Assembly: GCA_024138015.1 (NCBI GenBank)
Contig: JAMXBB010000007.1
Location: 67,586,421 to 67,650,420, forward strand
Reading direction: 5' to 3'
DNA from: Lumnitzera littorea
Taxonomy: Eukaryota > Streptophyta > Magnoliopsida > Myrtales > Combretaceae
DNA: 64,000 nucleotides
The position numbers were made by a program, and so were the translations under genes. The notes beneath the pieces were generated by a model. That model was not told the origin of the DNA. It did not search any database and saw nothing but the letters and a program-made list of their open reading frames with translations. Positions 1 through 10,830 of this stretch are shown here, in pieces. Numbering within the stretch: the stretch's first letter is position 1; each line of letters starts with the position of its first letter.

Positions 1-640
1 GACCTACTTTAAACAAGAGATGCACCATGCTTTCCAACACTTGAGGTAAGGTCAAAATACTATTGAAGAGTACCTACAAGAGTTTGAGACTTTGATGACA
101 AGATACAAGATTATCGACCCATAGGACTGCACTATTGTTAGGTTCCTGAGTAGACTCCAAGATGATATTACCAACATAATCAAACTACAGTCATTCAACT
201 TATTAGACGAGCTAATCAATTTGGCATTGAGGGTGGAGAGACAGATGAGAAAAAGGCACCAGAAGCCGACTAACCAACCTTAACATGGTAGCATTAAGCT
301 TGAAAGGCATGAAGAGAAGAAAAGCCTAAGAAGAGGATGGAGAAAGGAGAGTTTAGCCAACCTAACCAAGCTAAGATTAAGAAAGTAAAGAAGGAGAAAG
401 TGCCCAATGCCAAGGCTTGAGAAGTTAAGTGCATCAAGTGTTTAGGATACAAACATATTGGCTCCCAATGTCCAAACAAGGGGGTCATGATTTTGAAATG
501 CAAAGGACTGGATGCTTAAGTAGAGAGCTAAAGTGATAAGAGCTTTGAGAGTCAGGGGAACAATAAACATCTATCCTAAGATGGGAGAATTCTTAGCTAT
601 GACGAGCCAACAATTCGACATGAAAGAAGACCTAAGTTAA
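1..640 (+). pseudogene. Ty3/gypsy gag fragment with CCHC zinc knuckle
   Basis: Conceptual translation of the plus strand gives a retrotransposon capsid C-terminal half: a start resembling TYFKQEMHHAFQHLR, then EEYLQEFETLMTRY and a stretch ending in LALRVERQMRKRHQK, which is the usual Retrotrans_gag ending. A CCHC nucleic-acid-binding knuckle follows at 430-471, with Cys, Cys, His and Cys in CX2CX4HX4C spacing, all four intact. Stops interrupt the frame, for example TAA after QHLR and TAG after IIDP, where Gln codons would fit. The left part of the element lies outside the window. In a live element this protein packages the RNA in cytoplasmic particles; here it cannot be made. It runs into the protease fragment just downstream. 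Confidence 0.8.
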
Positions 641-658
641 AGGGAGAACTTAATTCAG

Positions 659-1060
659 ATCTAATGTTTGGTGAATGGGAAGACTTATTCCCTGGTTATT
701 GAGAGAGGTAGTTGTACTAACATTGTTTCTGCTGAGCTGATTACAAGGATGAAACTATCGATCTACCTACATCCTCAATCTTATGGATTGAAGTGGTTTA
801 ATGATAAGGGTATGGTCCATATACATAAGAGAGCTCGAATAGCATTCAAGGCAGGGCAATATGAGGACGAATTAGATTTTGATGTGGTGCCTATGAATGC
901 CACCATTCTAATTCTTTGTTAACCTTGGGAGTACAATCGAAGAGTGATCTATGATGATTTCCTCAACACTTATATAGTTTAGAAGGATGAGTAGAGCTAC
1001 TGCTTGACTCCTATGAGTGTTGAGGAGATTCAAAGCAACCCGACATTGATGATTAAAAGA
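659..1060 (+). pseudogene. Ty3/gypsy aspartic protease fragment
   Basis: A short open stretch (668-922) encodes a retropepsin-like domain: LVIERGSCTNIVS near the start, then KLSIYLHPQSYGLKWFND, and CDVVPM-like FDVVPMNATI towards the end. The active-site loop of this family normally reads I-D-G-G/S-SCTN; here the Asp-Gly positions read Glu-Arg, so the catalytic Asp is lost. The frame stops right after ILILC and then continues recognisably as PWEYNRRVIYDD. It follows the gag knuckle in the normal gag-protease order, but no reverse transcriptase, RNase H or integrase follows. The element is therefore 3' truncated or a non-autonomous derivative. Confidence 0.75.
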
Positions 1061-1139
1061 AAAGGGAAGAGGAGCCTATTTGGCATCCATGCCCATACTT
1101 AACGTTTAAAATCTAAGTCAACTTCTTTTTAGCTCGACA

Positions 1140-1265
1140 CTATTGCAAGCAAAGGTCAACCTATTGCAAGCTAAAGTTGACCTGTTCTAAGCCGAGGCAA
1201 ACCTATTCCAGATAGTGGTTAACCTATCACTGGCCTAGGCCAACCTACCCCAACCAAGGTTAAAC
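1140..1265 (+). repeat. six tandem 21-bp units encoding a heptad repeat
   Basis: Six consecutive 21-bp units begin at 1140, 1161, 1182, 1203, 1224 and 1245. In one frame they read LLQAKVN, LLQAKVD, LF-stop-AEAN, LFQIVVN, LSLA-stop-AN and LPQPRLN. Each unit starts with a Leu codon and ends in Asn or Asp. The first two units are nearly identical and later ones diverge, with two stops at Gln-like positions. The repeats lie after the protease fragment, in a different frame from it. A seven-residue Leu/Val-spaced period suggests an amphipathic, coiled-coil-like segment of an ancestral element protein; that role is inference. Confidence 0.7.
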
Positions 1266-1575
1266 TAATACCAAAAGGTTGAGAGGAAGGAAAGAAACAA
1301 CTCCGCATTAGATCTATCATCTATCGAGAAGCCTAGAGACCAAATAGCTTAGGACGCGAGTCCAAAGAACAGCTCGGCACCGCATGAGAAAACTAATGCG
1401 AATCAATCCTAGAGCTCGACAACTATGGGATAATCTCACGAGAAGCTTAGCTAAGAACTATAGGGCCTCAGCAACCCCTACCCAAACCAAGACATCCAAT
1501 TATCAACCTTACCTAGTTCGGATCCTACTCATTTCAAGACAACTTAGATGACCCACATGCCGACCTCCCGTTAAG

Positions 1576-2120
1576 TGTACAATTTTGTATACTTGTAAAT
1601 ATTTTCCTTAACTTTAGTTATGGGTCTACTTTAGGGTTTAAGGCTTTATACTCTATTTACAATTTTGCCACTAAGATTTTAGCATATACTATAAATAGTA
1701 ACTTTTATAAGTAACAGAGAACAGATCATCAACCATTAATAGTATTTCTTAGAGAAACTTCTCTCATGAGTTTGCTTCCAACTTGTCTCCTTTTAAGTGA
1801 TTATTGAGCATACAATTCCTCTTTAATCTTTCTTATGTTCTTGTCAATATTATCCTTTAGATTGTGGTAAACCTCTCATTTGAGTGAGTTAGTAAGTAAT
1901 ATCTAACCCTCATTTGAAACTTGAGTATTGATTTAGTGTTCATGAGTCATATTGAACCCTATTTAAAGCTCAAATCTGATTGTGCTTATGTCTTGGTGCG
2001 TAATATCCATATTCGTTCACATTCAAACCCTCATTCCATTTACCGATTTCTCATTTCCGTTTGAACCTTGAAATACCCATTCATAGTTCATATCCACCGC
2101 GTACCCTGAATCTTATCAAG
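1576..2120 (+). repeat. LTR-like non-coding segment with TATA motif
   Basis: After the coding debris ends, a TG-initiated stretch (TGTACAATTTTG at 1576) carries a TATA-like motif (ACTATAAATAGTAAC near 1688-1702) and pyrimidine-rich sequence ending near CTTATCA at about 2110. This is how the promoter and leader part of a plant gypsy LTR looks. I see no second copy in the window, no clear polypurine tract before it and no target duplication, so both ends are uncertain. It may be the 3' LTR of the gag-protease fragment on its left. Confidence 0.35.
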
Positions 2121-3239
2121 CTTGGTGCTAAAATATATGTAATATGTAAAGTGTCTAAATAATGAAGTAAGGTGAAGTTTGATTTAAACTAAAGTGGTAT
2201 TAGGAAATACGATATATTTTGCTTCTAGATAGGAATAAAATCATGGGGATTATTACTAAAATGTGGAGTACATTCTGATGAGGGGCTAATTTAGAAGCTA
2301 GATGAGAGATTAGGTATATATGACCTACTAGGAAGTTGATCGGGAAATAAATCAGAGGTTGATATATATACCTAAAATGTCATTCATTATGCTTTCGAAA
2401 ATGCGTCAGAAGATGTTCTTAGAACTTTTGATTAAAGTGCAATCAGAAACTGAATCAGAATTAGTTAAAAGTGAGATTAATAACCGATGAACTAAACTTG
2501 GATAACTAAGTATAGTAGAACCTTAAACATATGTTAATAAACTGAGTTATGGAATAAATCTCACATATGTAATTATAAGAATGCTTAAACGATATTTATA
2601 TTATAAGGCTTAGCGATGAGAGCATATCACAAGTTGTACCTTTATGAGCAACCGAAAGGACCAAGTAAGTGAGATCAATGCTTTACAACATTTTGAAGTA
2701 TTATTTTAGAATACTTGGAGGCTTTAGTATGTTGTTGTTTATGATTGTAATTTAGTTTTTTATGCATGTATGGCTCATGTACTTGACTAGTGGCTTGCTA
2801 CTATAAGAGTTTAGCACTATGTCGTGTTTGTTTTGTGATTATTGATTTAATTGGATTGTTTGAAATTGATTGGTCACCCTAGAAATGATCTAACATGAAC
2901 TAGACTTAACACCTAATCTGACACACATCACAACCCACTAAGGGTAACAACTAGGATTCTTGAGCTAAACACGAACCCTCTTCGATGAAGATAACTGAAA
3001 TGGTCCTTTTCCGACCTTAGTCAAACTAAGTGACAGTAGAGGAGGTCATTGTAAGGTTAGAGGCCGTGATTCAAAGGTGGTCATAAGAGAAGTGTGTTCT
3101 CCATTGCATAAGCCTCGGTTTGGTTTTGATCTATAAGTTTGCAACATTAAAATCCTCAGCCCGAATTAAAGCCAGTACAATTTCTCTAATCTCATGGCAA
3201 TACATACATTACATCCAACTAATCTAGTTGAAACCTATT
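2121..3239 (+). repeat. dispersed repeat R1, left part
   Basis: No coding potential. From about 2950 the sequence is clearly related to the reverse complement of 52300-52680: shared blocks include CTTCGATGAAGATA, AGTCAAACTAAGTGAC and GTGTTCTCCATTGCATAAGCC. The repeat is interrupted at 3240 by a solo LTR and resumes at 4119 (AATACTGAGCAAGTTG, matching TTACTGAGTTAGTTATG on the other copy). The TACTGAG motif is common in large plant gypsy LTRs, so R1 is probably an old LTR. Between 2121 and 2950 I recognise nothing specific. Confidence 0.5.
3235..3239. repeat. target-site duplication CTATT, left
   Basis: CTATT directly precedes the solo LTR and is repeated exactly after it (4119-4123). Five bases is the duplication length expected for plant Ty3/gypsy integration. 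Confidence 0.85.
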
Positions 3240-4118
3240 TGATGCAAACCGCAACCAAACTGCAACCAAGGACAGACAAAGCTGGTTACTGGATGGGTTT
3301 AAGCTTGCTGAAAGCTTGAAAAGGGTGATGGGGAACGTATAAAAGAACAAAGATGTGAATGAAAAGTAAAAACCCACAAACGGAAAAGATATGACATACT
3401 AATGGAACTTCCTAAGACTCACGGCACAACTCAATATGACGTATAAATTGGCCCTGTGAGATTACTCACCACCTAGCTTTAGTTAAGGGTTAGGATAAGA
3501 GTTAAATGAAAGTAAATAATCAATGTTTATAAAAGGAAATATCAAGTGTATCAATGGTAAATATGATGTTTCCAACTATAAGCATAAGAGTATTTATACC
3601 TAATAAGTTATGGCAACTTGCCTAAAAGGGGAAAAGACAAAAAAAAAGGGTATTTTCCAAAGAAGTAATATACAAAGAATACAAAGGGCAAAATTGAATA
3701 TTCAAGAAAAACAATAATAGATTCTACATGTAGTCCTATACAAGTGGCGGAAGTACATTGGCAAAGTCGTTGGAGGATGCAGACAAAGGAGTGCGATCAG
3801 ATTACTTATCCGAGCAGGAGTGACTAAGGATTAGTCTAGGGTCTCTCTCTCAACTTCTTGGCAAGAATGGCGCCAAGCAATTGGTCGGTTGGGAAATGAT
3901 TGAGTAGACACGTGAGGTTTTGTTGTCGACATTCTTCATGTTTACACACAACTTCTGAGAGGTGGGTAGCCATACAACTCGGCATACAGAGTTAATCAGC
4001 AACAAAGAGAAACTTGGTTTCAACATGAGAAGGCTGGAGCAGGAGGATTCGTCTCACCAGTCCCTTTAGTCCTTGGGCTTGACTGTAGGCTAAAGGCCTA
4101 GTAGCCTGATTCCTATCA
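3240..4118 (-). mobile_element. solo LTR, Ty3/gypsy family A
   Basis: An 879-bp block starting TGATGCAAACC and ending CCTATCA aligns along its length with the two LTRs at 18741-19587 and 24249-25138 (shared blocks: AAGCTTGCTGAAAGCTTG, TTACTCACCAC, GTATTTATACC, GTAGCCTGATTCC). Perfect CTATT duplications flank it, and no internal element sequence is attached. It is a solo LTR left by recombination between the two LTRs of a former full-length insertion. It sits inside repeat R1. The minus orientation is taken from the related full-length element. Confidence 0.85.
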
Positions 4119-4123
4119 CTATT
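4119..4123. repeat. target-site duplication CTATT, right
   Basis: Exact copy of the five bases to the left of the solo LTR. Confidence 0.85.
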
Positions 4124-4734
4124 TGTGATGTACTGAATGTATACTTCTGTCTCCATTCCACTTAATGAATACTGAGCAAGTTGTCGTCTATTCCTCTATA
4201 GTCTATTAACAAGTTCAAAATATAACTACAGGTACTGCACCTAAAAGCAGAACTTTAGCAAACAGAATTGAGGAGTGAGGATCAAGAAGAATATGGCTAA
4301 ATTTTGTTCTTATTATTAAATTTTTTCCTAATTGCTAAGAAAACTACCAAGAGTTTTCTCAAGGCACTCACTAGTTTTCATTCTTTTGATCTATATATCG
4401 AATAACGTGTACCCGTGGGTTTTACAAATACTCTTCTAAAAAGCACTCACTGGTTTTCATTCTTTTGATCTATATATCGGATAATGTATACTTATAAGTT
4501 TTACAAATAATCTTTTGAAAAGTGAAACTACAAGTTTGCTTTATCAATTATTTCTAAAAATTGTTCCACTGGTTTATATCAAGTAGGTATCGAACTAGAT
4601 ACTTTAAAATAGTAAAGTCAAGTATGCATGATGTGAAATAGGTCTATAATAGCAGTTGTAAGGTTGGTTTCTATCTTAGGATGGTTCACACGATGGAACC
4701 GTTACGACTCCACATTTTCAAGGAGTGACACTCT
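4124..4734. other. R1 right part and unassigned non-coding DNA
   Basis: The first part, to about 4200, continues repeat R1 beyond the solo LTR. The rest shows no protein-coding similarity that I can read. It contains a tandem duplication (4364-4521). The boundary with the copia relic is near 4735. Confidence 0.4.
4364..4521. repeat. 79-bp tandem duplication
   Basis: Two adjacent units starting at 4364 and 4443 share GCACTCACT, TTTTCATTCTTTTGATCTAT and a GTTTTACAAATA block. They differ mostly by transitions, so this is an old local duplication. Confidence 0.75.
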
Positions 4735-5040
4735 CCCCTATGAAACTTCTTTATGAAGACACAATGGTCTAATGTAGTCTTAGTATATACTTATCAACCA
4801 TGTAGGAGTCAAATTTTTCATACTACTGCTATGGAGCCTATTTCAACATATAAAAGCTCTTCTTCAATCTATAAACTAGGTGCTCCTTACCCTTAATACT
4901 AAACTCTTCAGGTTGCTCCATGTAAACTTCTTCCTCCAAGTCACCATGAAGGAATTTCATCTCCAAATTTAACTCTTCAATATCCAAATTTAAACTAACT
5001 ACAATCCTAAGAATGACCATTTACTTCTTAAAGACCACAA
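4735..5040 (-). pseudogene. copia reverse transcriptase fragment (RVT_2)
   Basis: The minus-strand ORF at 5020-4838 reads the copia RT amino-terminal region: DIEELNLEMKFLHGDL, EEEVYMEQPEEF and GKEHLVYRLKKSFYMLK. The same frame continues past stops as YEKFDSYMVDKY towards 4735. The Asp of the usual D-V-K-T-A-F-L-x-G motif is replaced here. The YVDD catalytic region that should follow is absent, because the element is cut off near 4735. Live copia RT copies the element RNA into DNA in cytoplasmic particles. Confidence 0.85.
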
Positions 5041-5213
5041 ACCCTTAGACAAGTCAACTAAATCAAAATCTGATTCTCATACATGAATTTCATCTCTATT
5101 TACATAGCTTTTACCCATTCTTTCTTATACTCATGTCACATAGCCTCCTCATGACATTTTGGCTCTCTCCCATCTATCAGCATCACATGTAGACTATATC
5201 TAGTGAATGGTCT

Positions 5214-6110
5214 TCACTTGCTTGAAGATTTCCTCAATTCAGTTTGGGGATCTTGGTTTATTATCTCATGCTCAAAAGAATTTTGCAATTCTCCCCCATC
5301 ATAAGTAGAATCTTTAGGTATAGATATAGGATCAACATCAGTAGGGATCTCAACTAAGGATTTAGCCTTCTCTAGCTTCTCTATATCTTCAATAGTTTGA
5401 TATTTTAGGAAGACCACATCTCTACTTCCAACAATTTTCTTTTCTACTATATCCCATAATCGATGTCCACATTCATCATGTGCATAATCAAGAAAAATAC
5501 ACTGCTTTGAATTTGTATCAAGTTTTACTCTTCCATCCTTAGGAATATGCACAAATGCCATGTAACCAAATACTTGCAAATGTTTATAAGAAACATATTT
5601 ACTTATCCATACTCTCTTTAGAATATCACCTTCTAAAGCATAAGAAGGAGATAGGTTGATCAAATCAACTATTATTTTCATTGCTTCTCCCCAAAATGAT
5701 TTAAGTAACTTAACATGAGACAGCATATACTTATCTCTTTTCATAATAGTAGGGTTTATCCTTTTTACAATGTCATTATACTATAGGGTCTTTGGGACTA
5801 TCTTCTCAAGTTTAATACCATGTGTTCTACAATAGTCCTTAAAGGGACCTCTATATTCACCACCATTATCTACTTGGACACATTTCAACTATTTACCTAT
5901 TTCTCTCTCTACTCTAGTATGGAATTGCTTAAATACATCAAAAACTTGATCTTTATTTCAAAGAAAAAGTCAAAAACTTTTTAAAGTGATCATCAATAAA
6001 AGTTATAAAATAAAGTGCACCACCAAGTGTTTTGTCTTTCATGTAATACACATCAATATAAACTAAATTAAGTACATAAGATTTCCCAAGTGGTGGATAT
6101 CTATGAAATG
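5214..6110 (-). pseudogene. copia integrase core and C-terminal region
   Basis: The ORF 5744-5214 contains FWGEAMKIIVDLIN, VWISKYVSYKHLQVFGY, VKLDTNSKQCIFLDY and HRLWDIVEKKIV, which form the conserved segment after the copia integrase core. Upstream (6100-5745, with stops) lie LVYIDVYY and VDNGGEYRGPFKDYC, which hold two of the catalytic acidic residues. In the third motif, normally N-G-V-A-E-R-M-N, the Glu position reads Lys (NDIVKRIN), a G-to-A type change. The enzyme would insert element DNA into chromosomes; this copy lacks the DDE triad. Confidence 0.85.
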
Positions 6111-6120
6111 CAGCCCTATG

Positions 6121-6640
6121 TTACATACTAACAAGACAATTGGTATAAGTTTTCAAAGGAGTACCTCTCACATTAGAGAAAAGTTGCTTCTTGGTCAACA
6201 TTTGTAGTCCTTTCTTGCTCATGTGACCGAGCCGTTTACACCATAGTTCAATTGATGTCTCATTTATCATATTTACCTCTCCTTTATTTAGCCTTACAGA
6301 CATAAAGTAAAGGGTATTACTCTTTCTTCCTTTAGCCACAATCAAAGAACCACTTGTGAGCTTCCATTTACCTTCACCAAAATAGCTACTATATCCTTTA
6401 TCATCAAGCTTTCCTACAGATATGAGGTTTAAGCAAATATTTAGGACATATCTAATATCTCTGAGGATGAGCATGCACCCAATGTTAGTCATTAATATAA
6501 TATCTTCAATGCTAATAATTTTAAATATCCCTTCATTTCCCATCTTGATATTACCAAAGTCACCAGTAGCATAGGTTGAAAAGAATCCACCATGTGATGT
6601 CACATAAAAAGGGTTACCAGAGTTAATAACCTAATCACTT
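6121..6640 (-). pseudogene. copia protease and GAG-pre-integrase region
   Basis: The ORF 6603-6121 carries RYVLNICLNLISVGKLDDKG (copia protease C-terminal signature) and then LWCKRLGHMSKKGLQML, the integrase zinc-binding start, in which the first His reads Cys. Just upstream the protease active site reads stop-VINSG where the family has W-V-I-D-S-G: Trp TGG has become TAG and the catalytic Asp has become Asn. Both are G-to-A changes on this strand. Confidence 0.85.
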
Positions 6641-6671
6641 TATGGTATGCAAGATTGACATAATCATCATC

Positions 6672-7488
6672 CTAGGCAACAACAATTTCACCACCTACTA
6701 CTACAATCATCGCATCTTCACCTTTTCCATCGTCATTACTTTTAGCATGTTCTTTTTTTTTTTTGCATATTCTACACTCTTGCTTCATGTGTCCCGATTT
6801 TTCATAATAATAATATTTAATATTTCTTTTTATTAAGTTGGACCTTCCTCTAGATTTATTTAATCTACCAAATCTATCAAATGAATCTCCTGTCTTACTT
6901 CTCCTATGTCTTTCTAGTCCATTAGTAACAAGTGCTTGAGTCTCAAAATCGATACCTTGCTCTTTCCTTCTAGCTTCCTCATTCATCAAGCTATCTTTCA
7001 TCATAGCAAGGGTAATTTTTCTTTCTGGGGTAGAATTATCAATAAATACTACAAGTGTCTCCTAACCGTCTGATAATGAAATCAATAATAATAATGCCTA
7101 AATCTCATCATCAAGTACTAGCTTTATAGTAGTCAACCGATCTACAAGACCTTGAAAATCACTTAAGTGCCTAATCATATTTGATCTATCTTTATACTTT
7201 CAATTTACCATTCTCATAATTAAAGAGGTTTTATTTAAGGTAGTTTTTCTTGCATACATGAACTTCAACTTCTTCCATAGAGCATCTACTTTAGTTTCCT
7301 AAGCAATATGATGATATACATTATGATCCACCCATTGTTGGATATAGCTAACAATTTTTCTATGTAATAATAACCCAATCTTGATCAGATTTATCCTTAA
7401 GTTTCGCATCATCACTACTTAAAGACACATATTGATCTTTGTAACATAGAAGGTCTTCCATCATTGATTTTCATATTGAATAATTGAC
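6672..7488 (-). pseudogene. copia gag, main part
   Basis: On the minus strand the sequence gives MEDLL-type copia gag just left of the insertion point, followed through frameshifts by VDALWKKLKFMYARKT and MKDSLMNEEARRKEQ. A knuckle-like YYYEKSGHMKQEC follows, where the family has C-Y-Y-C; the first Cys reads Tyr and the second Glu, so the CCHC finger is broken. The gag amino terminus lies on the far side of the gypsy insertion (14053-14097). Confidence 0.75.
7484..7488. repeat. probable target duplication TTGAC of nested gypsy
   Basis: TTGAC here and TTGAT at 14048-14052 flank the gypsy element and differ by one C/T change. With this choice the left LTR starts at 7489 (TAATGTG) rather than at the TG at 7492. 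The exact boundary is uncertain by 3 bp. Confidence 0.5.
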
Positions 7489-7491
7489 TAA

Positions 7492-8399
7492 TGTGCCTAA
7501 GAGCTCAATAATCACTAAGAATTACCATAAAGAGTGGGAACCAAATGGTTCCTTCTAAAAAAAAAAAAAAAAAATTAGCATGAATAAGCTGTAAAACATT
7601 ATAGCTTATGTGAAGTTGCTCGAAGGATGTGACTCACCAACGAATATAATACGACTCAACACTTCTCTTGATATGACACACAAGCTAATGTTAAAGTTCA
7701 CCCGCTACTAATCTCGAACTATTCAGCAAGATTAGATAAAAGTATAAAGAGATTATACTCGAAAAGGAATATCTTACAAGAACAACTGTATTCAATATCT
7801 AAGTTGAATGTAAAATATTTCAGCTACAAAGGAAAATGTATTATTTATAGTAAGTCCTTAGGGCAATAAGAAAACCTAAGCAATTACAATAAAGGGCAAT
7901 ACAAAAATACTATCATAGTACATTTCCAAAATGGTAAAAAAGGATAAATAAAATAAAGGAATATAGTACAATGTTAGAAAAAGGAATGACAAGTGACACG
8001 TTGCAATTGGGTACATGTTTTGGAGTTTAGGGATGTTGAAGTTAAGTTGTACTGACATTGGGGTGGCTACTGATGAAGGGTACCTGAAGTTGCCGAGACA
8101 AGCAAGGGTATTCAACTTTGGTACTCGACAAGTCGGCTTCAGCACATGAGGGTCCAAATAGTTGTAGCAGGGCTTGGTATGTATAGACCTTGACCTTAGC
8201 ACTTGGCAGGTCAGTAACGACATAAGGATTAGAATAGAGCATGGTATGTCTAAGCTGAGTTCTCAAGGAGTTCGCCCACCATTCTTTTATGTATTGTGTC
8301 TCATCCTCAACAAGCTGATGAGAAAGAATCCTTTTGGTGAGACACTGAAGGCCTCAGAGGCACATATGAGCAAGAGAGCCAAAGGCCGGCCCTCCATCA
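7492..8399 (-). repeat. 3' LTR of gypsy element B
   Basis: Starts TGTGCCTAAGAGCTCAATAA and ends CCCTCCATCA. It aligns throughout with 13092-14047: ACCATAAAGAGTGGGAACC, TTAGATAAAAGT, AAACCTAAG and the GAGAAAGAATCCTT block. A run of A at 7557-7574 is expanded here but not in the other LTR. Confidence 0.85.
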
Positions 8400-8434
8400 A
8401 TTCCCTAAGGTTATTGAAGATTTAACCTCAAATC

Positions 8435-8700
8435 TTAGCCTTCTTCTTCATTCAATACATAGGGCATCAGGTTGGCGACATTGAAAGTAGGAGACATGTT
8501 GTATCCTTCAAGTAGCTCATGCTCGTATACAATGTCATTAATACGCCTAAGGATCTTGAAAAGTCTATCTAACTTAGGGGGTAGCTTGTTCATCCTTTTT
8601 TTTAGGGAAAAACTCCTTGCTGAGGTGGATCTAGATAAAGTCTCCAGGATTATAAACAACTCACCTCCTTCCTCAGCTTCCTTGTTCCTTCTATTAGGTC
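8435..8700 (-). pseudogene. gypsy B integrase C-terminal region
   Basis: The translation includes KLPPKLDRLFKILRRIND and SPTFNVANLMPY, matching the end of gypsy integrases (K-L-x-P-x-x-x-G-P-F-x-I and T-F-N-V-x-D-L-x-P-Y). In this family the polyprotein ends here, shortly before the 3' LTR. Confidence 0.85.
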
Positions 8701-8779
8701 ATAGTCTTAGCTAGTTATTTAGAAACCATATTTAAGGGTAAGTTTAGGTTAAGTCCATAAATGACCTCAAATAGTGACC

Positions 8780-9420
8780 TTTATGTCAAGTTATGAGCTG
8801 AGTGGTTGTAAGCCAACTTAATGACAGGCAGGCATAGATCCCAATCATGTAGATTCTTCTCAACAATAGCTCGCAGGACGTTGCTGATTGTCTTATTCAC
8901 AACTTCGATCTAATCATCTGTCTACGAGAGGTAAGAAGTATTGAACATGAGCTTAGTGCTGAGCTTCTTCCATAAGGTTCTCCAGAATAAGCTCTTGAAC
9001 TTTAAGTCATGATTGGATGCAATACTTCTTGTTACTCCATACAGCCACCTATAAAAAGAGGTTAACAACAAATAAAGCATCATTGGTTTTGTAGTAAGGG
9101 ATGAAGTGGCTCATCTTGCCGAACTGATCAACCACCACCATAATAGAGTCATACCTTCTTCGAGTTTGAGGTAAGTCAAGTATGAAATCCATGCTTAGAT
9201 CAATCTATGGCTGTTCAGGTATAGGTAGAGGTGCATACTCTCCATACGGCTCCTTTCTCCCCTTTATATGTTTACACACCTCGCATCTCTCGAGAATTCA
9301 ACACACATGCTTGATCATCCTAAGCTAATACAAATGTTCTCTCAGCATCTCAATCGTTCTTTTCTCTCTGAAGTGGCTGGCTAAACCTCTAACATGAGCT
9401 TCTTGGACAAGTAACTTTTT
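8780..9420 (-). pseudogene. gypsy B integrase core
   Basis: Minus-strand reading gives DLSMDFILDLPQTRR, MVVVDQFGKMSHFIPYYKTN, then SNHDLKFKSLFWRTLWKKL and IEVVNKTISN. The first catalytic Asp (MDFI) and the Glu (IEVVN) are visible. The second position, normally S-D-R-D, reads S-N-H-D, an Asp-to-Asn change. One frameshift lies between the two halves of the core. Confidence 0.85.
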
Positions 9421-9479
9421 AGTCGAACCACTTGACACACAAACTTACTTGCCCTTCATCAGAAACCCTTGGCTCAAAT

Positions 9480-10140
9480 AAAACCCATCCACAACTACTT
9501 CAAAATTGCACTTTGCCACTAAGGGCCTAAAATACAAATCATGCTCATATTAATTAGGTAGGACGTAAAATCCAAATATCTTAGCTTACAATGTCGTAAT
9601 AAGGACATGTTAACAAGAAAGAGCATTGGCTACAATATTGGTGTTTCCCTTCTTATACCAGATAACGTTATAAAAAGACTTTAAGAATTCAACCCACTTA
9701 GCATGACGTCAAGAAAGTTTTTGTTGCCCTCAAAGATATTTGAGAGATTCATGATCGGTGTAGATGATGAATTCTCTTGGCAACGAGTAATGCTATTAGT
9801 TATGCAGTATTTGAACAAGAGCATAGAACTCCTTATCATATGCCAAGTAATTTAAGGTAGCTCTTCTGAGTTTCTTGCTAAAATAGGCGATTGGTCAATA
9901 TTCTTACATAAGAACAATACCAATGTTGAATCTAAATGCGTTACATTCTACTTCAAAAATCTTCTCGAAATCTGGCAGGGTGAGTATTGGGCTGAGGTCA
10001 ACCTGAACTTAATATCATCAAAGCTTTTCTAAGCTTTCTCGAACCACTTAAACTCAGAGCTTTTCCTAATCAGCTCGGTTAGTAGAGTAGTTATGAAACT
10101 AAAGTTCCGAATGATTCTTTGATAAAATGAACCTAGACCA
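9480..10140 (-). pseudogene. gypsy B RNase H region
   Basis: Legible pieces are PIAYFSKKLRRATLNYLAYD, LPREFIIYTDHESLKYL and KWVEFLKSFYNVIWYKKG, the typical RNase H segment between RT and integrase of gypsy elements. The T-D-H-x-S-L motif with its Asp is intact. Stops lie between the pieces, mostly where Gln or Trp is expected. Confidence 0.8.
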
Positions 10141-10149
10141 TGAAAATTG

Positions 10150-10830
10150 CTCACTTCAATAATGCTAGTTGGCGTTTACCACTCAAGAATAACTCGGACT
10201 TTCTCGTCATCAACTTAGACTCCTCCCTCTGAAACAACATATCCAAGGAATACAACCTCGCTTCGATAGAACACACGTTTCTTTAAATTGCTAAATAACT
10301 TCTCTGTACTAAGGATATCAAACACTAATCTTAAATGTTGAACATGAGAAATAAGGTCAGTATTGTAGACTAAAATGTCATTGAAGTACACCACAACGCA
10401 TTTACCAATCAATGTTCTCAGGACATGATTCATGAGTCACATAAAAGTGCTCAACGTATTTATCAGATGAAACGGCATCACCATCCGCTCGAACAAACCA
10501 TCCCTTGTTTTGAAGGCCATCTCCCATTCATCTCCAAGTCTCATCCGTATTTAATGATAGCCACTCTTCAGATTAATCTTCAAAAAGATGTAGGCACCAT
10601 GCAATTTGTTAAGCATATCATCCAATCGCTGGATCAAACATTGTATTTAACAATAATTTTGTTTATAGCTTTGCTATTAATGCATATTCTTCATGAGCCA
10701 TCTTTCTTTGGCATTAAGATAGCTGATATAGTACAAGGGCTCATGCTTCCTCGAACATATTCGCTATCCACCAACCCATCTACTTATTTCTTTTGCTTGA
10801 CTGCCTATTCAAGGTTGAGCCTCTAGGTAA
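10150..10830 (-). pseudogene. gypsy B reverse transcriptase
   Basis: The core reads ILMPKKDGS, INSKAINKIIVKY, then DDMLNKLHGAYIF, DEWEMAFKTRDGLFERMVMP and MNHVLRTLIGKCVVVYFNDI. The last motif is the YxDD active site: its first Asp codon is AAT instead of GAT (10380-10382), so the metal-binding centre is lost. FLGYVVSEGG follows near 10215. The open stretch at 10433-10215 is the longest intact piece. Confidence 0.9.
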
